The notes below the pieces were generated by a model. That model was not told the origin of the DNA. It saw nothing but the letters and a program-made list of their open reading frames with translations, and did no database searches. Positions 25,456-37,802 of a stretch of DNA of 64,000 nt are shown piece by piece (positions within the stretch are counted from its first letter, which is position 1; each line of letters starts with the position of its first letter). Both the position numbers and the translations under genes were made by a program. The stretch covers positions 62,001 to 126,000 of the forward strand of contig WACJ01000259.1 of the NCBI GenBank assembly GCA_008973525.1, in the 5' to 3' direction. Source of the DNA: Stenopsyche tienmushanensis (lineage: Eukaryota; Arthropoda; Insecta; Trichoptera; Stenopsychidae).

Positions 25456-27686
25456 TTTATCAATGATTATTTATAATTTGCTCGGAATTGAGTGAGCGCC
25501 GTATCGACGCTTTGTTTGAAAATTCTTCATAGTCATTTTTCTCGGTATTCTCCTTAATTATTTATATTCCCCTGTTTGATACATTAACCCAAACGTATAT
25601 AGGCTAAGTGCAGATTAAGCCGTAAAAAGCAGAACGAACTAATAGGATCCAATTAACCTTGATCCAAAAAAAAGAAAAGGATGAGGCATGAATGGACGAA
25701 GATGGAATAAATTAGAGCGTTTCATTGCGCAGGTGATTGGATATTAATAATGAATGTCTTGCGTTGGGCAGGGTTAAGCTTCTTCGTGCGGTGGTGGTGC
25801 GATGCGTGACACCAAGATTAGTCCGTTTATTGACCGCATCAGTCAGCCGACCTTGGCCCATAAACACAATACCGGAAGACCGGTTTTCGTATGTTGCATT
25901 CCGCTACGGCGCATCAGCTTCGACGAAACACCTATTATCATATTTCCCACTTTCAAAGCCACGGACGTCGTTATTCTTCCATGAAAAAAAAAGTACACTG
26001 CACTCGTTCCGTTCACTTGTGAGGTCGAACCGGTTCTCGAACTTTGTCCCAGGCCCTGTCTGCACCGACGGAGTCCTTAAAATGTACCGCTATGTAGGTC
26101 CTGTTATTTTCAAAAAGCCATGCCGAATTTATGGGTCACCTCGACGAGGTGGAGCGAAAGCGACGTCACCTACTACTTTCGAATGGAAACGTGCTTGCAT
26201 ATAATTTATTATTATATTATTGTACTTAAAGCCTTGTTGGAAGTATCCTAACTGTACACGAACATGACACCTTAAAGCAATATCATTCGATGTGTATTGA
26301 CTAATTAAAATACTCACTATATCATTACATTGATTGCGTCCAGTTTTCTCTTAGTGTCAATATTTTTAAGTATCTATATACATTCAGATAGCTCCCGTTG
26401 ATCACGGATGATAGATTCTGGAAAAAGTCGCGATTAACGGGGAGTGGCAACCAACGGGGGATTATTGATTAATCACTTTGTTCTACATTGCAAAAAAAAG
26501 AAATATATATATTTTTTCTTTTTTTATAGATAAAATAAAATTAACAATCATAGCTTCAACGTCATAACAAAACTTATGTGCGAAATTTTTTTGATTACTT
26601 TTCGGTCCCCCTAATACATCAACACCTTCAATGTCTTCGATGAAATTTTGAATATCATTTTCATTATGAAGTGATCGTCAACCATTTCTCTGAATATTTT
26701 ATCCAAACGCCCTTTATACAACGCCCGGATAACAGCATTCCACGCCTCGTCGATATTTCTGATAACTTTCATAATTTTAAATTGTTTCCACCAAAACCGC
26801 ATGGCATCTTATGTTTTATTACTGATAATTTATATATAATATAAACGCAATAATAATGTCGAAAAACAACGAAAATAAATTTTAAAAAATAGTTCTATTT
26901 ACAACTGTCTACCGTTTGTTTCTTGGTGATATGATAGGTCGTATGGTATGAAGTAACACACTGCAGGTACGAATTTCAAGAATTTCCGATCGATAAGCCG
27001 CTTTAATATTTTCCAAATGGTTGTAATACGATACAGAAATATTTTTCCTCGATAGAGAAAATCGACGGAATCCTCTCCAATTTCTTAAAAGCAGTGATAA
27101 TGATAGCTCTATCAGCATATACGGGTTTATATATTCGTTCGTGTTCTTCCACTCTCTGAGCGAAATTCCGTATTTTTTCAGACAAGCGAAGATCTTTTGT
27201 GTCATTTTAAAATTAAAATAAAAACAGATTTTAAGGAAAATCAGCAAAATAAATACGAGCGCCACGAATTTCAATCGCCGATTCGATGTATATTTAATAT
27301 TGAACGTGTGCTGCTGCTGCCAGTGCCGCACAATTGCATTTGTAAAAAATATAATTGTTTGACATAAAAATGGGGTTGAAATTCAATATCTGCGCCGTTC
27401 TAGCGGTGTATGTAATTGACAAAAAGCACGCGAGACTTCATATCTAATCCAGCTTTGTATCCAATTTATGCTTTCCGAATGTTCCCACGGAATCACTAAC
27501 GACACAATAATAGAAGATTGTTCTGGTGAATCAAATCAAATTTGTGGCATCAAATGGATTTTTAAATATGGCGATGATAAGATCACATTTTTTAAATTTG
27601 TTTTATTATTTTTATCCTGTGTATATTAAATTAAATTATTTGATGGCATGCGTTTCATTGAACATAAATGATCATTATTAGCATTA
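25456..27686. other. Intergenic, GC-richer block at 25.72-26.2 kb
   Basis: A frame of 155 codons (25737-26204, +) starts with TTG and has no recognisable domain. Its block is richer in G+C than its flanks, which by itself lengthens chance frames. Minus-strand frames at 26909-27331 include a hydrophobic run (FVALVFILLIFLKICFYFNF) but no family pattern. Confidence 0.4.
26611..26802 (-). pseudogene. Possible Tigger/jerky C-terminal remnant
   Basis: The minus-strand frame reads KIMKVIRNIDEAWNAVIRAL then YKGRLDKIFREMVDDHF. The DEAWNAV and following VDDHF pattern resembles the region after the catalytic core of jerky/Tigger proteins. The sequence at about 26390-26460 (GCTCCCGTTGATCACGG) looks like a terminus of such an element and recurs in weaker form at about 215-300. 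Confidence 0.3.
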
Positions 27687-28253
27687 CACCTATCCCTCGA
27701 TTTACGCGGTACTCATTTTACGCGGTTTCACTTTTACGCGGTCAGAAAAAAATATTTTTTTAATAAAAATCGAACTTTTCGAATCGATTTTTTAATAAAT
27801 TATCTTAAATTGTGTGGAATATATAGAATTAGAAATTAAAGAAATTAAAAAGTCAACATTAAATGCTTGTTGGAGAGCAGTATGACCAGAAATAGTTGAA
27901 CGTAATCATGTAATTCCAGCAAGAAATGAAACATTTAACAGCATTTTAAATACAACAAAAGCATTGGGACAAGTTATAAATGTTATAAATTTATGTCTAG
28001 CTATTAAATCTATTTTTTAAAAAAATGTTTTTTTATGCAGATATATTTGTATATACAATGTGCTCGTTTTACGCGGTTTTTGCTGGAACCTATCCCCCTA
28101 CTTTATATGAAATTGAAGTCTCGATTTACGCGGATTTTTATTTTCTGGAACCTATCTTCCGTTTTTGTATGAATTTGAAGTCTCGATTTACGCGGTTTCG
28201 ATTTACGCGTTTTCTCTAGGAACGTATCTACCGCGTAAATCGAGGGATAGGTG
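27687..28253. mobile_element. pogo/Tigger MITE with perfect 23-bp TIRs
   Basis: Both ends carry the same 23-base inverted repeat (starting CACCTATCCCTCGATTTACG at 27687; its complement ends at 28253), flanked by TA. The element is 567 bp. More ATTTACGCGG motifs are stacked inside each end. The middle holds a decayed coding trace on the plus strand (around 27860-28010: LNACWRAV, stop, PEIVERNHVIPARNETFNSI), recognisable as a Tigger transposase C-terminus. It is therefore a deletion derivative of an autonomous element. Confidence 0.88.
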
Positions 28254-28261
28254 TATTCACA

Positions 28262-28545
28262 TTTGTCCACGGCCTCTCTGAATAGCGATGTTCTTCTGCG
28301 ATCAAGATCTTTATTTTTTCCAATTTTTTCCTTGCATGATGTTTAACAGAAGAATTTACTTGTTCCGCATTATTTGTCCCAGATAACTTTCGCTTCTTAG
28401 CGTCGATCAGATACTCCGCTTTTTTTATTGGATGAACTTAATGACTCATTTTCATGAAATATTTTTTGATCTCGAACCGGACCCAATTCTTTGACGGATC
28501 TTTCTGCGTCCGCGATGATTCATTTTCTTCATTCCAGACACTTTT
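28262..28545 (-). pseudogene. Unidentified coding trace, one internal stop
   Basis: The minus strand reads VWNEENESSRTQKDPSKNWV then RFEIKKYFMKMSH, a TAA, then VHPIKKAEYLIDAKKRKLSG, TNNAEQVNSSVKHHARKKLE and KIKILIAEEHRYSERPWTNV in the same frame. The composition is lysine-rich and charged, unlike translated AT-rich noise. I do not recognise the family. It adjoins the pogo MITE at 27687-28253 and could be a decayed transposon accessory protein or a host pseudogene. Confidence 0.35.
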
Positions 28546-30023
28546 ATGATCCTTATTTGAAGTAAGCCAGGGCCGCTTTATTCAATTCATCTAAAATTAT
28601 CTAATCTCTGAGTGTGAAATTGGTGACACCTCCGTAATCATTTGCTAGAATGAAACTGTAATGTAATTCAAGACAGTCTTGTGAACGGACAGACACATGG
28701 CATCATTCTCGAAAAAAGTGAGTTCACTCGTGATAAGAATACCTTTTGATTTTGTACGTAGACCATTTGCTGTATTTATCATTTTAAATGCTTAAAAACC
28801 AATGTATTTCGTTCTGATGATATATTTTTATGATTGTGATAACTAGTTAAATTGCACAGCTTTTATTAAATCTGATTTCCTATAATGTTCATATATTTTT
28901 CGATTGGCTGACTGAATCAGATCAAATCGTAAATTTATCTCAGATTTTATCTTTTACAATTAATCGTCCATTATAACAGTGAATCTTGATTTTTTCTTCA
29001 GATTTCTTATCTTTTCGGCGTATCTTTTGCTATCGAAATTTGTAGACTTTAATTAAGGATTAAACGATTTTTAATCCTTTTATTATATTTTGCAAAAAAG
29101 TAAAAATGCTGCAATAATATGAGTATTTAAAAAATCACACATATTATATTTAATTGAAAAGGTCTGCATTTCACCTGTTTGGTGGGCTTCAATGACAATT
29201 ACTGAAAGATAATTGAGTCGCTCTTGACATATTACATTCCGCAAATAGTTTTGTTATTTTCAGTTTGTTAAATGACCAAATAATGTAAAAAAATAAGTAC
29301 TATAATGATGTCCGATTATTCGAGATTGAGGTACTACTCGGTAAGCTTTTTCATTGAATTTCTATACAAAAACACTTTATTATGAAAAATTTCAATTGCC
29401 ATTTTTCTACTTTAACGCCCAATTAGTGAACATAATATTTCGATCGTTAATATCAATATACTATCTATTTTTCTAAAATATGATATGAAAAACTAAACTC
29501 CCCCATACAAATCGTATATTTTTTTCCTTCGTGTTATATAAAGCGTGTTGTAAAAAACATGCCAACATTTTACAAACGTGTTATATAAAACCGTGTTATA
29601 CGAGGCCCGTGTGTATTATTAATTTTTTAGCACCAATCAAGCATTTTTACATAGAAAAATAATAAATTTAATGGCCAATAAAAAGCATAATAATCGAACG
29701 TCACTTCAATTATTGTCATGTTTTTCAAACTCTATGTAGAAATTTCTCAATATTCCATAGCTGAAGATACAATATTAGAACTTTAACGAATGAAAATTTC
29801 GCCATATCATTCTAACGTGAAATTTAGGAACCTCTGGATAGTCTGGATAAAGCAAATTTATTCTGATTCTGAAGATTCTAGAAAAGTATATTTAATTATT
29901 TTATTCAACACGGATAGATCTTATTGATGGAAAATCAACATATTCCAAAAATCCGCATAAATATACTTGAACTACATAGAAAACTGAGGGACAAGTTCCG
30001 TTATTTTTAAAAACCGCATAACT
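28546..30023. other. Intergenic, no supported gene
   Basis: AT-rich. It holds the GTGTTATA terminus near 29.6 kb and, at about 29950-30060, CCGCATAA words related to the Tigger-type ends. Confidence 0.5.
29535..29613. mobile_element. Possible Tigger-like terminus (GTGTTATA repeats)
   Basis: Three GTGTTATA/GTGTTGTA units end in ACGAGGCCCGTGTG followed by TA (29614-15), reminiscent of Tigger ends that read CCTCGTATAACACGG. No partner end was seen, so confidence is low. Confidence 0.3.
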
Positions 30024-30711
30024 TCAAATCAATGTGATGAAATGTAGCAAAAATCGCATAAAAAAAACTTTGCGAAGATTAACCAATATTTTTTTACGCA
30101 GTTCGTGATATGGAGATATGCAATTCTTAAGCTCGCGCTGGAATTTGAAAGCTCGTTCAGAATTTGAAACATGTACAATAAATAGATTTTCTAATTTATT
30201 GCAAAGTTGACTAGCTTCTTGTAAAATTTTTATATTAAAGGGGACAGGAGTTTCTTCCACTTTAATATCGTCTTCTGTTTCTTTGCTGCCGTATAACATC
30301 AAACCAATAATATTATTCAAATATCTTCAAGCAATTCATCGACATAATTTTGAGAAAAAGTATAGTAGAAAAAGTATTCTTAATATAATACTTTTTAAAA
30401 ATGGAAATGATACCCTGATCTAGAAGCTGAATTAAACATGTCGTGTTAGGTGGAAGAAACACTATTTTTACATTTGGATGTTCTAAATATGGATGACTTG
30501 AACGGTTGTAGCTTGCACTAGTGTTAATTTTAGAGTTTTTAATGCGCACTCGCATAAAAAAAACTTTGTGCTCTTTAAAAAAATGATAAATAGGTGCTAT
30601 TATTTTTGAAAACCGCATAACTTCAAAATCGCATAAAAAAGATCCGCATAAAAACAGACTCAAGTGTACTGTTAAAATTATTAGTGCTGCGATCGCCAAA
30701 TTCAAAATCAT
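30024..30711 (-). pseudogene. Tigger transposase remnant (element D), C-terminal half
   Basis: Two overlapping minus-strand frames (30313-30711 and 30024-30320) together carry the second half of a DDE_1-type Tigger transposase. The first has SHPYLEHPNVKIVFLPPNTT then LLDQGIISIFKKYY, which contains the conserved DQG. The second has NSERAFKFQRELKNCISPYH, like the family C-terminus. The CENP-B-like DNA-binding half and first catalytic Asp are absent, and a frameshift separates the frames. The right edge ends CGCATAAAAACAGACTCAAG then TGTA (TA at 30667-68), similar to the ends of elements A-C. Confidence 0.82.
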
Positions 30712-32012
30712 CTTTGTTCATTAAGACCATGAAATCAACGTGCATATTTTTTTGCACAGGGTTGAATATTAAAACCCAATTAATAATCTTTCAATGCCGC
30801 AAAGTTTCAGCAAAATGATTCAAATTCCTTCACGATTTCTGTGCATATTCCTCAGCAGCAATAATCTACATTAATCAAATTCTTCCATGCAGCTATGTAG
30901 ATGCAACTCTGATGCAATCTATTTAATTTTTATTGAGCATAAAATTTATACGACCTTCTCAATTATTACTTTTATAATATGCAAGGAAGCCGAGGGGATG
31001 TTTTGTTGGCGTTCCATTAATTACGAGAATATAGTAGCACACGACATCGGCTGCCTCCGAAGAAGAAGCTACATTCCTCGGCAGCGTCTGGTGACGTTCA
31101 AAGCGCGGATTAATTCGTCTCGTCTACTCATGTTTTGTGAACAAGTTATTTTCAGAGAACTTAGTTCAGTGGCAGCTCAACCTTATCTATATTTAGATAA
31201 CAATTTACATTTCGAATCTGCCGAATAGCCCTTCAACCAAATTCACTCTGGTCGGAATCTTCATTTAATTAATGGGGGGGCAAATTTATTTTTACCGCAT
31301 ATAGGCGCAAATTTTAATCAAACGCTCGACGAAGACATAGCGTCGTCAATTTAGCCTTTTTCTCAAACTTACTTTCTTCCGGTGTAAAATCGTTTCATTT
31401 AACACATATTGGAATCTGGCACACTGAAGAAACTCGTTTTCGTAATTGTACTGATTTCTTCGCTTTTAAATAAATCACTCTTCTGAGCCTCTCTGTATTG
31501 TCGATATTTAAATTATGAATTCATATTCATATTTAAATCGTGATCAATTGTGATATCAATAAATATTTTAACATCATGGAATTCATTTTTTCACTAACAT
31601 TATAATGGTAAATGATACAACATGTGTGCCTGGACGACCATTTAAAGCCGCTGAAAATCGCTTATTATTATGTTTGACAATTTACTTGATTAACCATGCG
31701 ATCTCTATAATATTAACAATCATTATTGATTATAAGTCTTCAATCAGTTTAAATCTTCAGTTTTATCAGCGATAATCCGTTTTTATTCAGACCGTAGAGC
31801 TTATGAATTTATTTGATATCATATAAGCTCTTTCTTATTAGAAACAAATAACGTGTTCCAAGCATTCTTATCCAAAATATAACCTTGTTTTATTTAAAAA
31901 AAAAAAAAATGTGTGTCTTGTTTTATGGGTGTGACATCCCATCGACTCAATAAAATCAGATTTCTTCGTGCATTTTTTATGACAATGCTCATCCAAATCC
32001 AAAATGTTGTTA

Positions 32013-32057
32013 CAGTGTACTCTCGATCATCCGGGTGGTTTGCGGATTATCTGTGCC
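32013..32057. mobile_element. Solitary Tigger/pogo terminus
   Basis: After a TA (32011-12) comes CAGTGTACTCTCGATCATCC and then GCGGATTATCTGTGCC, the typical style of a Tigger end. The partner end was not found nearby. Confidence 0.4.
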
Positions 32058-32242
32058 TGAAAAATATTAATTTAAAAAATATATGTTTTTTAATTTTTTG
32101 AAACTCAGATAAAAAGGCCGTTCATGAATAGTACTTGGGTGTTATATACAGAAATCAAAATTAACGAAATAAAACTCTTCAAAGCGATAGGGATGATGCT
32201 TGTATCTTATCTATCAAAACAAACGCCTCATTCACAAATCAA

Positions 32243-32425
32243 TATTAGTCAATGAATTTGGATTAACGATCTATACAATCGTGTGATGTACGCAGGAAGC
32301 TCTCCGTCTCTGTCTTCCATGCACAGTTGCCGAACTGCGCTACATTTTATCCGTCTCTGTCTCTCTTCGAGCTCAACGTATAAGAGTGCTCTTTCTGAAT
32401 CAATGGAATTCGCTCGCAAATACGC
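32243..32425. repeat. Family R repeat copy, partial
   Basis: It shares AACGATCTATACAATCGTGT, GTACGCAGGAAGCTCTCCG and CGAGCTCAACGTATAAGAG with the copies at 16.4 and 59.9 kb. The AGCACACAATATTCGG segment is absent. Confidence 0.55.
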
Positions 32426-35010
32426 GATCATCCTATCATACAGGTTAACTATGAGCGTTCTTTCTTAATAAATAATGAGTTAAGCGAACTATTCAATCGA
32501 TTATCGATTGTTTTTGTGACTCCTCTTTTTTGTTAAATAAGTCATTCATCAGCCAAGCGAATCATCAATCCGGTCGCCGTTTAAATCTAAAACAAATTTA
32601 GCGCTCAGACATCTTGATTTTAATTGACCTGTTTTAATTTGCCAGTGAAATCGCATTTGAGCCGATTCAACAAAGCTTTTAACTGCCAGCATCGTCCTCA
32701 TCGTGAACCCCACAAGCCAATGAGCCAAACGCGTAAAAATATCAATTTTCTGAGCTTTCATAAGCAGCCGATAGTTAAATGATCGGTATGTTATTTAGAT
32801 TCCTATAAAATCAATGTGATCATCTTGAATTTTATTATTGTATTACTTCGTTGAAATGCATTAAACTGATGCCTTGACCTCATGGACTTGAGAATTATGG
32901 ATCTAATAAAATTATTATGGAATTATGCCTATTAAAATGATTAACGTTTCATGCATATACACAAACACGTGACTTTCAGAGCTTGAAAATCGAATCGCAT
33001 CATTTCGATGTGCTTACAGCACCTCAAGTCACGGAAAGGCGGCTTTGCGCAGATTTATGGCAATGGGTGAAAGTGGATGAACAACTTCTATCAAATTTGA
33101 TTATTGCACGAGGCCGGGATGAGCTAAAAAAAATGACCCAATGCTAATAGTGGGACATAACGCCGGGTGAAATTAGAAGACGCGTTCGATTTTAGATGTT
33201 AGATCAGAACAAAGGATTCCATCGAGACGAGCGTCCATCATCAACGTTTTTAAAGCGCGCGCTTCGACGAAATCGTGTCGTCGGGGTATTGATTTTTTGT
33301 TATCACGACGAACATTTCGTTTATTTAAACAGCTCGAAAATTGTGATTAGTGTCTTTTTGAGTGTCGAAAAAATTGGGTTTATCGTGGACACGATCGAAA
33401 TCGTCAAGCAGTGTTAATAAATTAAAACGTCACATCGATATTAGGCTGGGGTACGTATTAGCTATGGGGACTGCTTGATTCATTCTGGGACAGTCGCTTT
33501 GAAAAATGACCTTTTAACTATATTTGCAGTTCAAGTGGTTAGTGCTTAATTTTCCCGCTCATTTTGCGATACCAGCTGGTGCTCTTATCGTTTTGTTCGG
33601 CTCAAATTGTCAATGTGTTTTATTTAATTCGATTCAAATCATCAAGGATGCGCTTATATACAGCCTTCGATCGTATCGATGCTTTCACGTTAGCATTGCT
33701 TTTTATTCTTTTTTTAACACAGAAACACGTGTAGCCGATACGCTACGTTATGTCAAAGAATCAGATAGTCCCTCGTGGTCTTCTGTACGCCTATTAAGCC
33801 TACTCTAGACACGGCATATAAGAAGACTATAATCGAATTACAGTCCACAAACGGGCTTTGCCCGCATTACCTTCGACACCTCGCCTCATAATCTGCATTA
33901 GTGTATCTTCAGCGCACCGCAAAAGAGGTTAGAAGCGAATTTCAAAAATGATCGTCAAGGAGATCCAAACATCGGCTATTTATTGACAGGCAATCTGACG
34001 CGGAAAGACAATGCACCGCGTTGAACAGAAGACCGATCTATTTCTGGGTGTCTCAAAGTCATTCGGTTCCTGACGTTATCGCAATTAATCCCGGCTGATG
34101 AGATTCTCCGCCAAATTAATGTTGCTACTAATAGCCGTCTATTATGATTTGTGTTTGTGTAACCAACGCACCTTTGTCAAAACAATCAAAAAAAGATGCG
34201 ATTCCGCAGCAGAGTTATTTGACCAATTGATTTTGATTATTTTGAATGTCGACTACTATTTAAGACATCGATTTTTCTGATGTTTTCCCATAAAAGCCAA
34301 ATTTGGTTAGATTAACTTCAATTAATGAAAGAAACGATGATGTTTCTTGTGTAGTGCAAACAAACAATAAAAACAGATAAAAAACTATAGCTCTGTTTCC
34401 AGGACATCGAATCCCGCCCTTGTATTAGATTCTGATGAAGAAATCTGAATTCCTGTAAATGCAACACGAAACTTCATGATTTAGTTTACTTCATGAGTTA
34501 CTTGGTTTATTGCTTCAGGTCACGTGTAGCGCGGGTTGAAGAGTTAAGATCCAAAAGCATGCGTACGCTCTCCCTCGCCTCGAAAACCAACTGCTTAGCT
34601 TTTCCAATATACGCCCAATAACTCACCAAAGTTTCATCGCAATCGGATGAACGGTATAGGAATGTATCTAAAACAAACATCGCTCTGCACGCTAACACAC
34701 ATTCATTTTTATATATAGATAGATAGAAGCTCGCCACGCTGCACGCTCGACGTTGAAGATATTTGGCCTACCAATGTAACATTTTAAAATATTATATAAG
34801 TCCAAATATTTGATAGTTAAATCCATATGTACATTTAGATTGTATTTCAATTTTTACATAGGTGCTTCCTTATCATTCTGTGAAAACGTCACAATCACAG
34901 CTGGTGCGCCAGTTATCAAAACTATGTGACAAGATAGAGTGCGATATAAACGCTTATGATTTATTTGAACATCTTCAAACGTAAACTATTATAGTAAAAT
35001 CGAATAAAAA

Positions 35011-35077
35011 GCGGTGGGAGGCGAACCCACATCCTACGCTCCCCGGGCGAATACTCTGCCGATTGATACGTGGGCTC
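35011..35077 (-). repeat. tRNA-like sequence (tRNA pseudogene or SINE head)
   Basis: On the minus strand the T arm is perfect (GTGGG-TTCGCCT-CCCAC), with box B GGTTCGCCTCC. The anticodon arm has a three-pair stem around the seven-base loop CCGGGGA (central GGG). Box A-like ATCAATCGGCAGAGT precedes it. Acceptor pairing is poor, so this is more likely a tRNA-derived SINE or pseudogene than a working tRNA. Confidence 0.4.
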
Positions 35078-36789
35078 ATTCTCATGCTATATTATACAGT
35101 TAAGCCGTGTTTGACGGAAGCAATTCGTTCCTAGTGATCGAAAGTTTTCTAGAAGACGAAAAATATTGATGTATCAAAATGGAATTATCAAATGTGTGCG
35201 GATGTCCCACGGAATCACAAAAGACACATTTATAAGCATTATTTCAATTTTATCGTATTGAGTCAAAAATTAGTTAACCGAATAAGGTGGCGAAAAGACC
35301 ACACGCGACATATTTTTCTTGCTTTTTGATAGCTCAACGAACAATAAAGTGGGTTCGTTAAATGGGTGGCGTTTTGAGCCGACGTGTCCCACCCCATTAG
35401 TGCAATGAGTGCGCTCGCATATTCATAACTCCGAAGAATAAATCATACGTTCGCCCAATCCAAAGCTTACAAAATTTTCATTAATTACCCCAAATGTAAA
35501 TATGTCCGACGTTTCGCCTTTCGTTATTAGGCCTAATTAACTTACCCTCGTTGAACCCTTCGCGCCGTCTGCCGCCGCCCGAAAGCGTTTTCGTGTGAAC
35601 TACAGATTTTGGATTATTAAATTCGACAAACGTTCATAAGCATACATGGATACATATTTCATTCGCAGGCTTTCATTTGCATCAGATAGCCTGAGCAATC
35701 AGTCAAACGGTGATAATGACCCCGTTCGAAAAAACAAACTCCGATAGCAACCGCATAGTACTAGTCTAATAAAGACCGTGTGGTGCTCGGGTTACGTCTG
35801 GGAATTGAAGCTCATCACGTTAAGTATATGCTCTATTTGAACTTACATACAAACTATGACATCACACGCAGGCCGTATCGGGACAAAATGGGACATGGGA
35901 ACGCGTGAGTCAATATATTTATTTGTCATGAGCCCCAACTGGCTAACGATGGAATTAGCATCAATATCGTCACGATAATGCCCTGGACAATTCAGAGTTG
36001 AATCGGGAGCTCAATATTTTACAATCGATAAATTCGACGATTATTCAATCACTATTTACATTTATATCCCTCATAAAAAGTACATCATAGTCCAATCTTT
36101 AAGATTAAAGTACGCTTATGTAATATATGCGTGCACATTCGTTCAATTGGAGACTGTACGCAAGAGACAAAATATTGGCACACTCTTCAAAATTCGCGCA
36201 TCGTCGTTTTTGCGATGTGCTGCCGAGCGTTATTATTTCGAAAGGTCGCCCATTAGCGATTAAAGTCGAGGATTAAAATATCGTCCTTAGATTTTGTTCG
36301 CAAATCTTAGAATACAAACGAACAAATATGAAAACATTGAACAAAGCGCAGTTTAAAAAACGTCGACCGACGCAGAGCTGTTTTCCATCATAATGATGCT
36401 CTTCAAAGGGAGACCGTGAAAAATTTGCGAACTGGAGTATAAACTTTTCTCCGTCCATTATATTCGATGTGCTTGCAACTGTCCGTATTATATCATTCCT
36501 CCGACGGCTATTATTTTATCAACATTTTTATTCGTCAATGAAAATGTCAGCTGAAAAGCGACGAAATCATTGCCGACGATTCAAGTTCATTAACTATCGA
36601 GTGATGGCGACTTTCGGATCGAATCTGTTATTAATTCAAATTTAAAATTTTTGAAGTATATTTCAATCATTTCAATGCTTGATTTAGATATTTTCAAATA
36701 AAAAATATATATATACATAATCATGATTACTGGTAAAATATTCCCATTGTAGTCCCATATTGACAATTGTAAAATATGTAAATATGTTC

Positions 36790-37400
36790 AGGTAAGGCGT
36801 CCGATCGCAAGGCGCTTATTTGTCATGTCAGCGATCCGAAAAGCGGACCGATTGTGGCCACTCGAAGTTAAGAATGAGCGTGTCCTTACGGAAATGGATA
36901 TTATATTCAGGTTTTGCACCATGTTGTGCACTTTTGTTGAGCGATTTAGCGGAGGGTCTCCATGTTCCTTTGTCTCAGATCTGTAAAGTGATGAACCCAT
37001 GTTTCGAAATATGTGTTTTGAAACATCGCCAAACACTCGATTGAAACATCATCACGATGCTGCTTTGGTCCATTGTGAGCAAACGCGGCACCCATCTTGC
37101 GCACAGCTTTCTTATGTACAAATTTTCAGTCAATATGCAATGTACAGCATTTTTTGAAAGGCCATCCAATACCTCATTTGATCGACCACTGCGTTGTTCG
37201 TTTTGGCATCTCGTATGGCCTCGTATAACCTTTCCTTTACCATGATGTATTTACTACAACTCGACTCTAATAATAGTCTTTTATAATAGTTTTTTTATTT
37301 AGTATTATTTTTTTAAACAACAACCGTCATCTATACGTTAAGTCGGGTACTTTTGGGACTATCTTCGTACATTATTTTAAAATATATATTATAATAATAT
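36790..37400 (-). pseudogene. Mariner remnant copy M3
   Basis: Minus-strand frames carry HCILTENLYIRKLCARWVPR then LLTMDQ (37060-37165), and SETKEHGDPPLNRSTKVHNM. The catalytic C-terminal half is missing. The left edge shares the ATCCGAAAAGCGGACCGATT block with copies M1 and M2. The right edge shares GTCGGGTACTTTTGGGACT with M2. Confidence 0.78.
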
Positions 37401-37724
37401 TTAATATATGGGTGGGCGTAAGATAGATACTTGCCACGGATGCTTCATACCCTCGTTACGGCTCTGATTGAATCCATCGGAATAACAGAAATAATCGATG
37501 CTTCAAACGGACGACACATATAACCAGTATGGGTTAAGATATAGCCCTGCCCTCGAACATTTAAGAATGTATAAATAAAGAGCTATTCGCAGCTAGTTCG
37601 TGCCCAGTAATCGCTAAAAATGTCTCGCTAGGAACAAGCCAACAACCGGCTCTACCGAGCTGGTTCAATCTTATTCTTGTTGCAGCAATTTAATTAATGA
37701 TGCATAAATTATCCAAATACGCGA

Positions 37725-37802
37725 TTTATCGGTTTACCGGTTCGGAGCGGATGTTCGGTTCGGGTTCGGTTCGGTTTTGATTCGGTTCGGAATTCGGTTC
37801 CC
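37725..37802. repeat. Degenerate GGTTC tandem repeat
   Basis: About eight units of GGTTCG/CGGTT occur in imperfect tandem (for example TTCGGTTCGGGTTCGGTTCG). The run is unusually GC-rich against its AT-rich surroundings. Confidence 0.6.

Larger units (their letters stand above)
30712..36789. other. Intergenic, no supported gene
   Basis: It contains the solitary Tigger end (32.0 kb), the partial family R copy (32.3 kb) and the tRNA-like sequence (35.0 kb). Remaining frames are short, and none shows a known motif. Confidence 0.5.

Noticed and set aside
25737..26204. 155-codon open frame
   Set aside because: It starts with TTG, has no domain or composition bias typical of a protein, and lies in a locally GC-richer block where chance frames are longer.
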